The notes under the pieces are model-generated. The model saw only the letters and a list, made by a program, of their open reading frames with translations, did no database searches and was not told where the DNA came from. Positions 35,171 to 46,763 of a stretch of 64,000 nt of DNA are shown here, in pieces. The DNA is from Russula earlei. Lineage: Eukaryota; Basidiomycota; Agaricomycetes; Russulales; Russulaceae. Numbering within the stretch: position 1 is the stretch's first letter; every line of letters starts with the position of its first letter. The stretch covers positions 125,001-189,000 of the forward strand of contig JAGFNK010000004.1 in NCBI GenBank assembly GCA_025769875.1, read 5' to 3'. The translations under genes and the position numbers were made by a program.

Positions 35171-35498
35171 CAAAAGCGTTGTTCTAGTGCTCAATTATTC
35201 CCCCCCCCCCCCCCCCCTCCCATTGGGAAAAAAAAAGGGGGGGGAGGGGGGGCGGTGTAGTAGGGGCAAATATTTCGCAATTCTGTGCATAGAAATCTAC
35301 TACAACAGCCACGAGTACGAGTACATGTAAAATGTTCCTAATGTGCATTGGTTGTCAGTGACGATGAGACGTGTTCGTACACGTCCCATCGTCACTCACG
35401 GGTGGACGTGTGGACGTTGACATCTCAATTCTTTGCGGTTGGAATCGCGTATGACTTCGGTGGGCGGGCAAAGGCAAGGCGGGCAAGTTCGAGGCGAT
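35171..35498. other. Convergent 3' region with C-run / A-run / G-run tract
   Basis: 328 bp between the LYS4 stop and the stop of the minus-strand dioxygenase. At about 35201-35253 a C-run of about 17 is followed by tcccattggg, an A-run and G-runs. The C and G runs can pair as a hairpin. No gene seen. Confidence 0.6.
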
Positions 35499-36900
35499 TC
35501 AGAAATCGTCACTCCATACCGAGCGCTCTCCAGGCTCTGCGGTCGTGTCGCTGGTCGGAGACGCAAAACGCTCACCCAGGACGGCCAGTCGTGAGCGGAG
35601 CTCGTCCGCTCCGATGTATGCGCCGCACATGCGACGCTTTCCGGTGAACGCAGAGCGGCCGTGAAGAACACGGTGGTTGTCGATCGCTGAACAGGAAAAA
35701 AATCAGCCCCCGCCGCTTCGAAAAAAAAAAAAAAAAAAGGGGGGGGGGGGGGGAATCCGGAGGTGGGAGACGCGGGAGTAGGGGGTAGGGGGCGAAGAAA
35801 AAAAAGTCCTTACAAACGAGGGTTCCGGGAGCGAGCTGTACCCAATATTCCGAATCTTGGGAAGTGATCAGCTCGTTCCACAAGCGCATGGCCCCATACA
35901 GACGCGGGACGTCCGCGTGCGGCACGTTTCGAAGCGCGCTCCTGTCGTCGCTGTTCCATCGCACCGCACGCAGGTTTCCGGCCGCGTCGTGCTGCAATGG
36001 CGTGTGGGCGGACCGGTACAGGATCCCGGGTTCGCCTGCGGCGTGCGCTGGTATCGGCACCGTGGAAAGGAGGCGGTACGCATCTGGGTGGAGATCGCGC
36101 AGGATCGATGCGGCGTAGAAGCCGTCGACGAGGAGGGTCGCACCGCCGGTCCCGCCGGTGTGCTCGAGTAGGTGAAAGAGTTGTACCCCACAGGGATCCG
36201 TCTGCGTGGCGTGATAGACGTCAAGGGGGAGAAAGATCGCGTGTCGGATGGGACAGCACGCACGAAGTAAGTGTTATCCGTGTGGGCGTTTAATGCAATG
36301 TTCGTGTACGCCGTGTCGCCACGGTCCAGATCGGAGGTAAAGTCCCAAAACTTTCCATCTAGCCGGCGTTACAATGTTAGGGGCGGACGAAACATAAAAG
36401 ATGCCTTCCGCAAAACCCCACAGTGTGTTTCTCTGATGAATCCGATTCGGTTAGCGATTTCCTCGGTGGCCTCTGCAGTCGCCGGCAACCCGGATACGAA
36501 ACAAACGCCGAACGTGTCCTACGCGGAAACCTGAAAGTCAGAGAGAAGGCATAAGGTAGAATGAGGGGTTCACCAACTATCTTCGATAGCCACTTATGCA
36601 CCCCACGTTCAGTAGATACGACTTCGTCGTAGGTGACCGACGGTGGGTCTTTCGCTATTTTCGATCCCCATAAAATCTTTCTAGACAGCGCGAGAATTGA
36701 GGATCATGACCGAGACTTTCAAAGTTAGATGGATACTCGAGGGGTTCCCGAATCATCGGAGGGGAATAGCTATTCGCACGAAGCCAGGACCACGGATATG
36801 TAGAAACGTGTTGCCCTGATGATGCTGACCCTAGTGACGCATCAGAGGGTGGATCTGAATTGACGTAATTGAGCGCGCTGACAGACCACCTGAAGACCAT
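35499..36900 (-). CDS. Trimethyllysine dioxygenase (carnitine synthesis), N-terminus uncertain
   Basis: Fe(II)/2-oxoglutarate oxygenase hydroxylating trimethyllysine, the first step of carnitine synthesis. Motifs in order on the minus strand: STYPWSWLRANSYSPPMIRE, RKILWGSKIAKDPPSVTYDE, STERGVHKWLSKI, DTFGVCFVSGLPATAEATEE, IANRIGFIRETHCG, KFWDFTSDLDRGDTAYTNIA, LNAHTDNTYF with the HTD metal site, TDPCGVQLFHLLEHTGGTGG, YWVQLAPGTLV, and IDNHRVLHGRSAFTGKRRMC with the second His and the Arg, then GAYIGADELRSRL. It ends WSDDF at 35501-35499. The 5' end is unclear: matching frame (IDPGDLPTNSANEREVFIQW) occurs near 37130-37210, so the gene probably extends to about 37.2 kb. The splice into RKILWG needs one extra base removed. 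An intron has paired A and G runs (35719-35752). Confidence 0.87.
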
Positions 36901-39900
36901 CAACGGTAGATCGTGTGGAGACAGGCTCCAGGTCGGGGGGGATCTACACGTGCATCAATAAGGCGGTAAGGGCGATGATGGACGGAACAGAGGATATCAC
37001 TTCAAAAGTATTGATCAATCTCTGCTTCGTGATGGCGTGAAAGCATTCGGGGCATCTACAGTGGTCGCGGAGCCAGATGTGATGGCTGACCAAACGTCTT
37101 CACGAGCCCAACAAGCGTTCGAAGGGGACATCCACTCACAACTTTGACCGAGTGGTCCCGTCCCATTGTATGAACACCTCGCGCTCGTTCGCGCTGTTTG
37201 TGGGCAAGTCACCTGGGTCGATTGTGTCGCGAGGTTGGTCCGAATGCGGACTTTTAGCGAGTGCTGAGAAAGCACAACAGCTCTGAACGGGTGCGAGGGA
37301 CCGTACAGGAGACGTCTGTGTGCCAAGTGGCGCTCATATTATCCGAACCGAACATTCGACCATCTGATGGCAACCTCGTACCGATGCTTTATGAGATGAA
37401 AACGTGGGGTGGCGACACTGTTTCGAAACACGAAAGAAAGTTCGAAATGGAAGCATGGCGGCCTCCGTACCACTGGCACTTGCACTCAACGTCGGTGGGT
37501 TGGTTTGGTCGGTTGTCTTGGTTGATCAACCCAATGCAACGGGACGTCCGGTCCGCACCCGCCAATACCCCGTCTCGGGGACTGGCCAAGTACCTGCAAC
37601 CGCCGGGCGCCTCTCAAAAAACTGCTAGGCTGGAATCGAGAATCAGACCCGCACCTCCCTTAACACCTGGTAAGAAGGATTGCAGGCATCTGGGTCACCC
37701 ATGTGCGTCTTCTCCGCTTCCTGCCGTGGCCAAATAAATTACGTTGTGTCTGGGCGTCTGACATTCGCAGGTACTGATTTTTTTGGGTGGCCATCGCTGT
37801 GTCCAGAAGATGTGGGGACTTGCCCTTGTTCGGGTGCCTTGTACAGCGCATCGTCGGAGTCATAGCACGGTCATTTGGACTTATGGGGAATCCGATCCTC
37901 AACGGAAGCTTTGTTGACATGCCCCACTGGGGTACCTTAATGATGTACTCTGGGCCTGATTATGAGAAGGTAGTGGTCAGTACTTGCACTGTACCCGCTG
38001 ATGCGCCGAGATTGATCCTGGTGCTTGCCATACTAGCACAAAATGAACCTTACGGAATTCGCACTAATGCAAAGGCGGCACCATGGACAATGACATACCG
38101 GTACTAGGATGGCCAGGCAAACCTAAGATTCACATTGGACTCTATCAGTGCTCGGCGCATCGCTGCAGAAACCCTATCATCTTGACGTATCTCCGCTTTA
38201 TATTGGCAACACTATATAGAATGGTTTAGTCTATAAGTGGCAGAAGCGATCCAACGACTTGACTAGCCTTAGAAACACTGTAGCGACGCTCAAAACCACG
38301 GATGCAGGGAGTAGATAATAACTCGTATGAGGAGACAACAAGTGATCAACTGGAACTGTTTTTTTTTTTTATTACTGTGGGGAAGGATCCGACCTGAGCC
38401 CGAAACATGCGCAAGAACATAGTGGAATGACCTTGTCTTGGGTCTTCACTTTGTCTCACGGGCTGCTGGCAGAAGATACCTCGATGGACGAGGATTGAAT
38501 GCATAAGGATATGAAAGTAAATGACGGTTGTGCCTGCTGTGAAAAGCGTCGAACCTGACCCGCGTGCTTAGAGTACGCAGTAGTTGGTGCGACATCAATG
38601 GACGTGCAACGACTCAGAGGGAAGACGTGTTGTGGTACTTGGATGCAAAATCGCCACAAAAACCCGACTATTGACGGGATCTCGAGCTAGAGCACGCGCG
38701 TTCGTTTTCTTTGTCTAGCCCGCTCTCCGTGCACTCTAACCTGCGCCTGTGATACAGACTGACCAGGAGGTCATCAGAGCCCTCTCGGTGTTCACATCCG
38801 CGCCACGCGCGGCGAACTCTAAAGCAAGAGCAGGAACGGAGAGACGTGAGTTTGAGGGTGGCGTGGCGTATCTATGACTCCCAAATTGTCGGCGAGACGA
38901 GGACATCGGCCCATTCTCTGAAGAATGAATGCCATGGGTGATACGAGTCATGAGGCCAGAAGTATTACCAGCACAGGGTCCAAGTCGTCCTTTCCCATGT
39001 CACTTGTATGTCAGCGGGAGTTCAGGGACAGCTGTCACGGCAACTGGTGCCCTACCTCGGCAAGGCTGGAGGTTCTATCATCAAGGATTGGTGATGGTAA
39101 ACATGAACAACTAGAAGCGTCGGGACGCCTGGAAGACGCCGGACATAGAGATGAATCCAGAATCGAGAATTGTCACCATGTCATTAAACGGCGTAAGTGC
39201 TGACACTGCATCAGGTTTATAATACAGTTCTAGGGACTACAGATTGTAGCTCCTGCCCACGTGTAGCGGAAAAGTCCCTTGATGACCACCGCTTCCAGTG
39301 AAGGTTGACCGGTTCTTTCTGATTGACCTTGGGAAGAAAGGAAAGTGTAGGCGCGAATGCAAGGAATGCACAGCAATGCTGAGAGAGGTTATTCGTATTG
39401 TACCTAGCGGACGAGAATTCTCCGAGTACGAGCTGCTAGTGGAGCGTAAGATACACAGCCCCACTGTATGTCGGAGTTTGAGAGAAGGATCAAAGGGGGG
39501 GAGGTGCTCATGCAATATGGCCGCATCAAGCAAGGAGAACACAGTGACCTGGTGCCCTTGTTCGTTATTCTCATGCCAATCCGGTCCAGAGCAAAAGCGA
39601 CATTGAAGCCTGTAAATAGCGCTGCGCTGCAACCATCATAGCAATATTTGACACGGGTGAGACACTTCGTGAAGTATGACACAGCACAGCCACTAGCCAA
39701 CGTCATGAGTTCTGCAAAGGTCGACCTAGCGAGCCCACATCGAAGCCGAAACGAAGAGACTTGTTGGTTGGGTTGGTTGTGACCTGTCCTGTGAACGACC
39801 GTCTCAATTTCGGCCGTTTTAGCCGTCGGCCGATCAATAAAAAAACGTAAAAATTAAATCAAATCAAGGCAAAAAAAAAGTTGCCTCAACGTTGTCGTCG

Positions 39901-39950
39901 TCGTTGTCCGACCTAGTTGCCTTGCTTGCCCACCGCTCAGGTCTTTTTTC
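36901..39950. other. Gene-poor 3-kb gap, no supported gene beyond dioxygenase 5' exons
   Basis: The left end (to about 37.25 kb) probably holds 5' exons of the trimethyllysine dioxygenase. The rest has no domain, no consistent splice pattern and no repeat family that I can see, and looks lower in GC than its flanks. The largest open frame (37261-37737, 158 codons) looks random. A T-run lies at 38359-38370. The last 150 bp before ILV5 are A- then C/T-rich and should be its promoter. Confidence 0.5.
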
Positions 39951-41578
39951 ATGGCATCCCTTGCATCTCGCTCCTCACAGGCCCTTCGTGCTGCTTCGCA
40001 TCGCGTGCCCCGCACCAGCAGACTAGCTCTCAAACCCGCAAACGCGGCCAGCTACTCGTTGCTCGCGACGCGCTCTGGCGTTGCCAGTGCGTCTCGTCGC
40101 AGGACTACAACGTTCGAGGTCACTTCCTCCCCCAAATACCTCATCTCGTGGCATTTGCATCTCTGACCTGGGGTCTAACACGCCGCACGCTCTTTTACAG
40201 TCGGTCCGTGGTGTAAAGACACTCGACTTTGCTGGCTCCCAGGAGGTCGTCTACGAGCGGAGCGACTGGCCGCTCGCCAAACTGCAAGACTACTTTAAAA
40301 ATGATACGCTCGCTCTCATCGGCTACGGCTCTCAGGGCCACGGACAGGGCCTCAATGCGCGCGACAATGGCCTCAACGTCATCGTCGGCGTCCGTGAGAA
40401 CGGCGAGAGTTGGAAGCAAGCACAGGAAGATGGTTGGGTGCGTGCGAGGAGTTTTTTTTTTTTTGTCGCGCTTCTCCCTTTTCCCCCTTTCTTTCTCCAG
40501 TAGCTGACATATCTCCTTTTCTTTTGATTCATTCGACAAAAGGTGCCCGGTGAGACCCTGTTCCCTATTGAAGAGGCAATCAAGCGCGGGACGATCGTCA
40601 TGAACCTACTCTCCGACGCCGCGCAGTCGTCGACGTGGCCAAAGATAGCACCTCTCATCACCAAAGGCAAGACGCTCTACTTCTCGCACGGCTTTTCCGT
40701 CGTGTACAGGGAGGACACCAAGGTCATACCACCGCCGGATGTCGACGTGATCCTCGTCGCGCCCAAGGGCTCCGGCCGCACTGTCCGCACTCTGTTCAAG
40801 GAGGGCCGTGGCATCAACTCGTCCATCGCTGTGTGGCAGGACGTATCGGGCAAGGCGAAGGAGAGGGCCACTGCACTCGGCGTTGCCATTGGCTCTGGCT
40901 ATATGTACGAGACTACGTTTGAGAAGGAGGTCTTCTCTGACTTGTACGGTGAACGTGGCGTGGTGAGTTATCAGCTCGATTCATTCGTGATGGAGAACCT
41001 GTGTCTGATCTTTTCGTTTCCTTAAAGTTAATGGGTGGTATTCGTGAGTCTTAGCCTATGCTTCGAGCTCAGACTGTATCATGTCCAATTACTATTTCTC
41101 CCCTTCCTTCCCTATTTACAGAGGGCATGTTCCTTGCGCAATACAAGGTTCTTCGGGAGAATGGCCACTCGCCCTCGGAAGCCTTTAACGAAACCGTCGA
41201 GGAGGCGACGCAATCTCTCTTCCCGCTTATCGGTGCCAAGGGGTTCGTTTGTCTTTTTCTTGCCCTCTTACTGACTCTGATGGTGGGAATAACCCCCCCT
41301 CCCTTTCCAGGATGGACTACATGTACAACGCTTGCTCGACTACAGCACGACGCGGCGCCTTGGACTGGGCCCCCATCTTCGAGGCGGCAAATCGTCCAGT
41401 CTTTGAGAAGCTCTACAAGAGCGTGCGCGACGGCACCGAGACGCGCAAGGCGCTCGAGTTCAACGGACGTGACACATACCGTGAAGACCTTGCGCGTGAG
41501 CTCAAGGAGATTGACGACCAGGAGATCTGGCGCGCGGGTAAGACGGTACGTTCGTTGCGCCCGGACTACAAGCCCTAA
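39951..41578 (+). CDS. ILV5: Ketol-acid reductoisomerase, mitochondrial
   Basis: NADPH-dependent acetohydroxyacid isomeroreductase of valine, leucine and isoleucine synthesis. A Ser/Arg/Ala-rich presequence ([20 protein letters not shown]) is followed by an intron (about 40124-40200). The mature part begins [20 protein letters not shown]. The Rossmann glycine motif is [20 protein letters not shown]. Further blocks are [45 protein letters not shown] joined to [38 protein letters not shown], and [20 protein letters not shown]. The end is [11 protein letters not shown], a typical fungal Ilv5 C-terminus. Catalytic acidic residues (DLYGERG, ETVEEA regions) are present. Introns are short and T/C-rich. 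Confidence 0.96.
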
Positions 41579-41820
41579 ACTTTCGGTCGGAGAGATGGTG
41601 CCCTTTCGGGTATTAGGTGAGGGGTAGCTGTCTTTCTGAGCACTGCCAGGCGGGATGGGACGTGAAAGTGCTAAAAAAGTACGCGTTTAGAGTGCGATCT
41701 ACTGTCATTAGCTATGTACATGTTTACAGCTGTCGAGTGTTACATAAAAGTCGTTCGTTTCACTCTGGAGCGCGCCTTGCGATGCTCTGAGAGTGCAGCG
41801 CACTGCAACACGAGCACGCA
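41579..41820. other. Convergent 3' region, ILV5 / DUF1295 gene
   Basis: 242 bp between two stop codons; no gene seen. Confidence 0.45.
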
Positions 41821-43282
41821 TCATTCTGCCTTTACCCTGTCCTTCGTTTCCGCCTCACGAGCACCTGGACCCCACACCAAGTCATCAACGTCGCCTTTCT
41901 TGCCCCTCAAGCTGAGAAGCGCGCTCCACACCGGCGTCAACGGTGGTACGAACATCGCAACGCGTGCACGGTAAGCGGCGTAACCTCGCGGGTACTTGCT
42001 CTCCGAGATGGACTCGGTGAAGCGTGTCGAGGATACGAAAAGCAGGCAGAGTGCCAGCGAGGGTGAAAGCGGCACTAGGGCGCGGAGGGCGTCGGCGAGC
42101 GTGCTTTCGTGTGCGGGAACCAGCGGTGGCGCATCGCGCAAGGAGAGCAAGGGGATGAGATTGATCACAGCCTATTGTCACAACGGCACCATGCATGACG
42201 CGTATGCATACGAGGTTTTTTTTTTTTTTTTTTTTTTGGGGGGGGGGGGGGGTGGGGTTTAGATTTTCGATTTTGGGGCCATCAGCGAGGCAGGAAACGA
42301 AAAGGAGGGGAGGGGAGGGGAGGGGAGGGGCGGTCGCGGACGCACCCAGAACGACTGCTCGGCGAAAAAGTTCGGGTGACGACTCCAGGCCCAGAGACCG
42401 CGCGTGCAGAAGCCCCGCGCGGCGTCGTGCTCGGTCCACGCGAGGCGCGCGCCGGGCCAGTGCGCGCGCGGGTCGTACGTGCCGTGCTTCCACGCGTGGA
42501 AGGCGAACTGCTGGTTGTCCGCGGTGAACTCCCACGCGAGGAGGGCGAGCGCGGTGAGAGCCAGGACGCCGTCCGTGAGCGTCAGCGGCGTCGGGTGCGT
42601 CGCGGCGATCAAGGCGGGAGAGGCGATTAGGAGCAGGAGGACGTTTTGGATCAGGGCTGGGGGGGGGGGGGGGGGGGTGGACGGCATTGAAACGTCGAGG
42701 TAGAACGGACGTACCGATAAAGACGAGGTTGATGATCTGGAACAGCCACGGCGGGACTTTGGTGCGGAGGACGGCCCAGCGGTAGTCCTCCTCGTCGCTG
42801 TCGAACACGTCAACGAGCACACTTGGGTGGAGCTGGACATGGACCAGAGGGTGGAGAGAACGCACAGTCGGAAAAGGCCACGTCTCCAGGTGTTGTAAGA
42901 TAGCCTGAACGTCCACAGAACCTGCTCGGTGTGTCAGTGAATGGGAAAATTCATCTATCAGGGGTCACCGTAAGGCGCGAACAGTGAGACCGAGGATGAG
43001 CAATGCGCGAGGGCTAAGGTGCCGCGCAAAGTAACTGGCCTCCTCTGGGACAAAGGGCAAAAGGAATCTCCAGTATGCGCTCTTGAGAGGCCAGAGGGGG
43101 AGGAGGGCCCAGTAGGCGGTATAGATTGTTGGCAAGAAAGTCCAGACCCGATCGACTTGGGAGACGTTGCCCGTTATCAGGGAGAGAACGTAGGTCGTGA
43201 GGGTGGCGGCGGCGCATAACCTCAGAGGATATGCGAGCAGGGAGTAGAGGTCCTGGTAGTTGGATGTGGGAAGAGGCGACAT
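41821..43282 (-). CDS. DUF1295 / steroid 5-alpha-reductase-like membrane protein
   Basis: Multi-pass membrane protein of the DUF1295 family, related in its C-terminal part to steroid 5-alpha reductases and isoprenylcysteine methyltransferases; substrate unknown. Start ATG 43282-43280. Segments are MSPLPTSNYQDLYSLLAYPL, SLITGNVSQVDRVWTFLPTI, YWALLPLWPL, then across an intron LWTFRLSYNTWRRGLF and SDEEDYRWAVLRTKVPPWLF, QIINLVFI, ALIQNVLLLLIASPALIAAT, DGVLALTALALLAWEFTADN, FCTRGLWAWSRHPNFFAEQS, and a final membrane segment plus ESKYPRGYAAYRARVAMFVP. The DRVWTFLP, EDYRW and SRHPNFFAE blocks are the family signature. One intron ends in a 17-C run on the coding strand. It shares a short divergent promoter with CIA30. 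Confidence 0.88.
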
Positions 43283-43375
43283 GGGTTGTTGTGTTGCGTG
43301 GGTCAGGGGTCGTGGTGGAGTTTGATCAAGAGGCTCGAATAGACCGCCGCGTCGATTCGCTTTATAACAACCAGG
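43283..43375. promoter_or_regulatory. Very short divergent promoter, DUF1295 gene / CIA30
   Basis: About 93 bp between opposed start codons. The sequence tttataacaa (43361-43370) lies immediately before the CIA30 ATG. No other element recognised. Confidence 0.45.
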
Positions 43376-44627
43376 ATGATGTCGCGATTAACCACATATC
43401 TCAACAGGTCAAGCAGAGTCGCCCGCGACGCTACCACAAGAGGTTGGTAGTTCCAATCCAGCCCACGCACACAATCTATATATCCCCCGAGCCCCTCTGC
43501 GGCGGGAACTGCTCTCCTCGAACCCCCCCCCCCCCCCTCCCCTCCGTGCGACGCACATTGATAACGAATGATGAACAGTGCTGCAGATGCAAGGGGCCGA
43601 GAAACCCTCCCGAGCGCCCCTCGCGCTCTTCACGTTCCGCACGCCCGAGGCCGTCAAGGAATGCGCGCTCGGCTGCGACGCCGACGTCGGCGGCACGTCT
43701 ACCGTCCACTTTGACTTTGACGACGACCCCGCGCGCGCGCCGCCTTTGCCTCCGGGGCCAAAAAAGCCCAGCGCAGGCAAAGGCGACGCGGACGCGGATT
43801 CAGATGCGGGTTCGGGTTCGGGTTCGGGTTCGCGACGACGCGGCGCGGCGCGGTTCCACGGGCACATGCGTCTCGCCGTGCGCCCGGGCTTCGAAGATCG
43901 CGTGCGGGGCGGTTACGCGGGCTTTCGCAACAAGGTAGGCGTCGTCAGATCGCGTCGCGCCCAAGCAAGAACTAATAGGAGCCCCCCCCCCCCCCCCGCC
44001 TCCCCTTTTCTTTTCTTTATTTTTTCTATTGATCGAATGTGTGGTGTGCGGTTGTCGTGTCGCACGCACGGCAGTTCCGCCCGTCGTTGTTCGGAGAGCT
44101 CACGGACGACGTGTCGAATCACCGCTTCCTCGCCCTCCGCGTGCGAGCTGCGGGCCACCCGCGCACGCGCGGCTCCTATTTCGTCAATATACAGACGGAG
44201 GGTCCGACGAACGACGATCTGTGGCAGCACCGGCTGTACTTTTCGCGGGACGACGGCGGGTGGGAGGATGTCTTTGTGCGTCCCTTTCCATTTCCGTTTC
44301 ACTTTCTTCCCCCCCTCCCCCCCCCCCCTCACTCACTCACTCAATCGTCTATTGGTCGACGAACCAGATCCCGTTTGATGGCTTCGTGATGACCAAAGCG
44401 GGCACAATCAACACACAACCGGTATCCATGCTTCGCGAGCGCGTCCGTTCCGTCGGCATATCGCTGCTCGGTGGCAACTCGGGCGTCGAAGGACCCTACG
44501 AGCTGGGAATTGATGAGATTCGTGCGGTTAACGAGGAGGACGTTACCGTCGAGCCGCGTGTGTTAATAACCTCACTCTCGGGGTGGACTGTACTGACTTG
44601 TTTCGTCGCGTCCTCCTTGTTCAGTAG
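43376..44627 (+). CDS. CIA30: Complex I intermediate-associated protein 30 (NDUFAF1-like)
   Basis: Assembly chaperone for mitochondrial complex I. Start MMSRLTTYLNRSSRVARDAT (ATG 43376 or 43379) looks like a short targeting segment. After an intron comes MQGAEKPSRAPLALFTFRTP, then ECALGCDADVGGTSTVHFDF, ARFHGHMRLAVRPGFEDRVR, GGYAGFRNK, FRPSLFGELTDDVSNHRFLA, RGSYFVNIQTEGPTNDDLWQ, GGWEDVF and IPFDGFVMTKAGTINTQPVS. The end is PYELGIDEIRAVNEEDVTVE-PR. The GCDADVGGTSTV and GISLLGG motifs are family hallmarks. The coding frame runs into GTGTTA; a GT..CAG intron (44562-44624) would place TAG directly after CCGCGT, giving a stop-only last exon. The first intron join appears off by one base. Confidence 0.88.
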
Positions 44628-44894
44628 ACAATTCAATCCAGGAACGAGGTCCGATATGATGATAACATGTTCTTTCGCCACGGCGAAACGTGCTTCTTCC
44701 ACTTCCATCAATCAAAGCAGCGAAAGCTATCGAGGGAACATGAGTTGTATAAGGAATGTCGACCGTAAGCGCACAAAAAAAAGCATAAACACGAAAAAAA
44801 AAAGACATGTAAGCTGGTAACAATGAATCTGAGTGTATAATACAAGGGAAACATATAAAAATGGGAAGTGTAGGTGATGACACGGCTTGCAACA
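44628..44894. other. Convergent 3' region, CIA30 / RAS1
   Basis: 267 bp with A-runs at about 44774-44805. No gene seen. Confidence 0.45.
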
Positions 44895-46079
44895 TTATGC
44901 GACAACGCAGCCCCCGCAACAACCTGTACCCGTTTGGTCCAGCCCATCAGGATGATTGTACGAACCGGGCGCGTTAGGGCCATTCGACTGGACGGGACGA
45001 CCCGTTTGTTGTTCCTTAATATTCGGAATGAATGGTTTTCAAGTCAACAAACGCCGAAGTTCGATATAAAGCGGCACGCGATCCGATAGAAAAGGACCAA
45101 AATGCATAAATGGAAACGCACCTTGTTGTATTTGCGAATCTCGCGGACCAAGTTGGAGAAGGCCTCGTCCACGTTGATGCGTTGCTTAGCCGAGGTCTCG
45201 ATGAAGCGACAGCCGAAATGCTTAGCAAGATCACGACCCTCTGTGCGATTTTGGGAGAAGGTATGATGAGTGAGATTCGCACGGGTCGTGAGAGACATTA
45301 CCGTTCATGCCAACCTGGCGCTCAAACTCGAGGTCGCACTTGTTTGCGACGACGATGACGGGGAAGGAGTCCTTGTCCTTGACGCGTAAGATTTGCTGGT
45401 GGAACGTGCTGATTTCCTCGAACGAGTTCCGCGAGGTGATCGAGTAGACGAGCAAGAATCCTTCGCCGGTCCGCATGTACTGCTCGCGCATGGCACTGGT
45501 GGCGGAAAGGGATATCAAAGGGAGATAAGAGCGCGCCATAAAACCGGATGATGTGATTGGAATGACGACGATACGGACCCATACTCTTCTTGTCCGGCCG
45601 TGTCGAGGACGTCGAGGAGCGCGACCTCGTCGTCGATGACGCATTGTTTCCGATATGAATCTGTGACGTTGGCCATGCCAGAGCGTGAGCAGCGGGATGA
45701 AGCAAGCAAAAGTGAACAAGGTTGTGTGTGCGGACGACGCCACGTACCCTCGATCGTCGGGTCATACTCGTCCACAAAGTGGCTTTGGATGAATTGGATG
45801 GTGAGAGCGGACTTGCCGACACCTGGTGGCGGAAGAGACGAACAGGGTGAGCAAGGGCCTGGGGCGAGCGCGGGGCGGACATTCCCGGTGGGGGAGGAAA
45901 GGTGACGTACCACCACCGCCGACGACCACTAGTTTGTATTCCCGTAAGAACTGAGCCTGAAGTCAAGAGAGCAGCAAGGGGAGGACGGTGAGCAAAAAAA
46001 TTCCGTCGAGGGAGAGGGAGAAAAAAAAAAGGGGGGGGGAGGGACGAGAGTATAAGAGATGAGGACGAACCCTGGACAT
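44895..46079 (-). CDS. RAS1: Ras GTPase, canonical, CaaX box CVVA
   Basis: Membrane-anchored signalling GTPase. Exon 1 is only 9 nt (ATG TCC AGG, 46079-46071). Then [41 protein letters not shown] joined to [98 protein letters not shown] and [18 protein letters not shown]-loop GGGGVGKS, effector [21 protein letters not shown] and ETSAK are intact. The last exon encodes a short hypervariable tail with GCCGGCVVA; the CVVA box predicts farnesylation and the two upstream cysteines predict palmitoylation. The stop is at 44897-44895. A second Ras gene lies 685 bp upstream in the same direction. Confidence 0.95.
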
Positions 46080-46763
46080 TGAATCAGAGAGAGGGAGAGG
46101 ATGTGGGAAGGGGGAGAAAAAAAAAGCGTATGGGGAGAAGAGGAAAGGCGGCTTAGGATGATGTTATTAAATTAATTCTTTGCGGCACGACAGCGGCGAA
46201 TCCCGCCAAACTTTTGACTTGCCTCCTCGTCTCGCACTGCACTCAAATGACAAAGAATTTATATATCCGTTGATGTTATGCACTGCGCAGCAGCTCCTTC
46301 ACTCCGAGCCCCTATACGTAACGTACGTACAAATACGCTCGAGGGCCATTTACAGGAAAACAACAATCAATCTAATATAATATGATACGGACGCCTCTCC
46401 AGGCAAAAGTCGTCGAGTTGACGTCAAGGCTAGGATTACAGCTCCTAATGAATCAAAGTGGGAGCGATACATTGGCTGATGCATCACGGCAATAGAGCGC
46501 CCGCCATCCATCTTTTTGACGAGGGATCAGTGCATAAAGCGGCGCCACGGCGCCAATAGTGTCAGACCGTCCCTCCGACGTGCACACCCCCAGTCATCGC
46601 ATGCACCAGAAACGGACGTGGACCAAAAAACCGAGTGCGGAATCATATCGGAACGCGGTTGTGTTCGTGACCGAGGGAATGAATCAGGGAGTCGTTGCGT
46701 GTGCGTGTAGAGGTGGATGTAGGCGTGGCGTGGCGTGGCGTGGCGTAGCACGTCGATGGTGGA
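46080..46763. other. Intergenic region between the two Ras genes
   Basis: 684 bp holding the RAS1 promoter (G/A-rich on the plus strand at about 46015-46130, hence C/T-rich on the coding strand) and the 3' flank of the second Ras gene. No gene seen. Confidence 0.45.
46722..46748. repeat. GGCGT pentanucleotide repeat
   Basis: Five GGCGT-type units in a row (aggcgtggcgtggcgtggcg and on), just past the stop of the second Ras gene, probably in its 3' UTR. Confidence 0.85.

Noticed and set aside
37261..37737. 158-codon open frame in the gene-poor gap
   Set aside because: No domain, no supporting neighbouring exons and random-looking composition.
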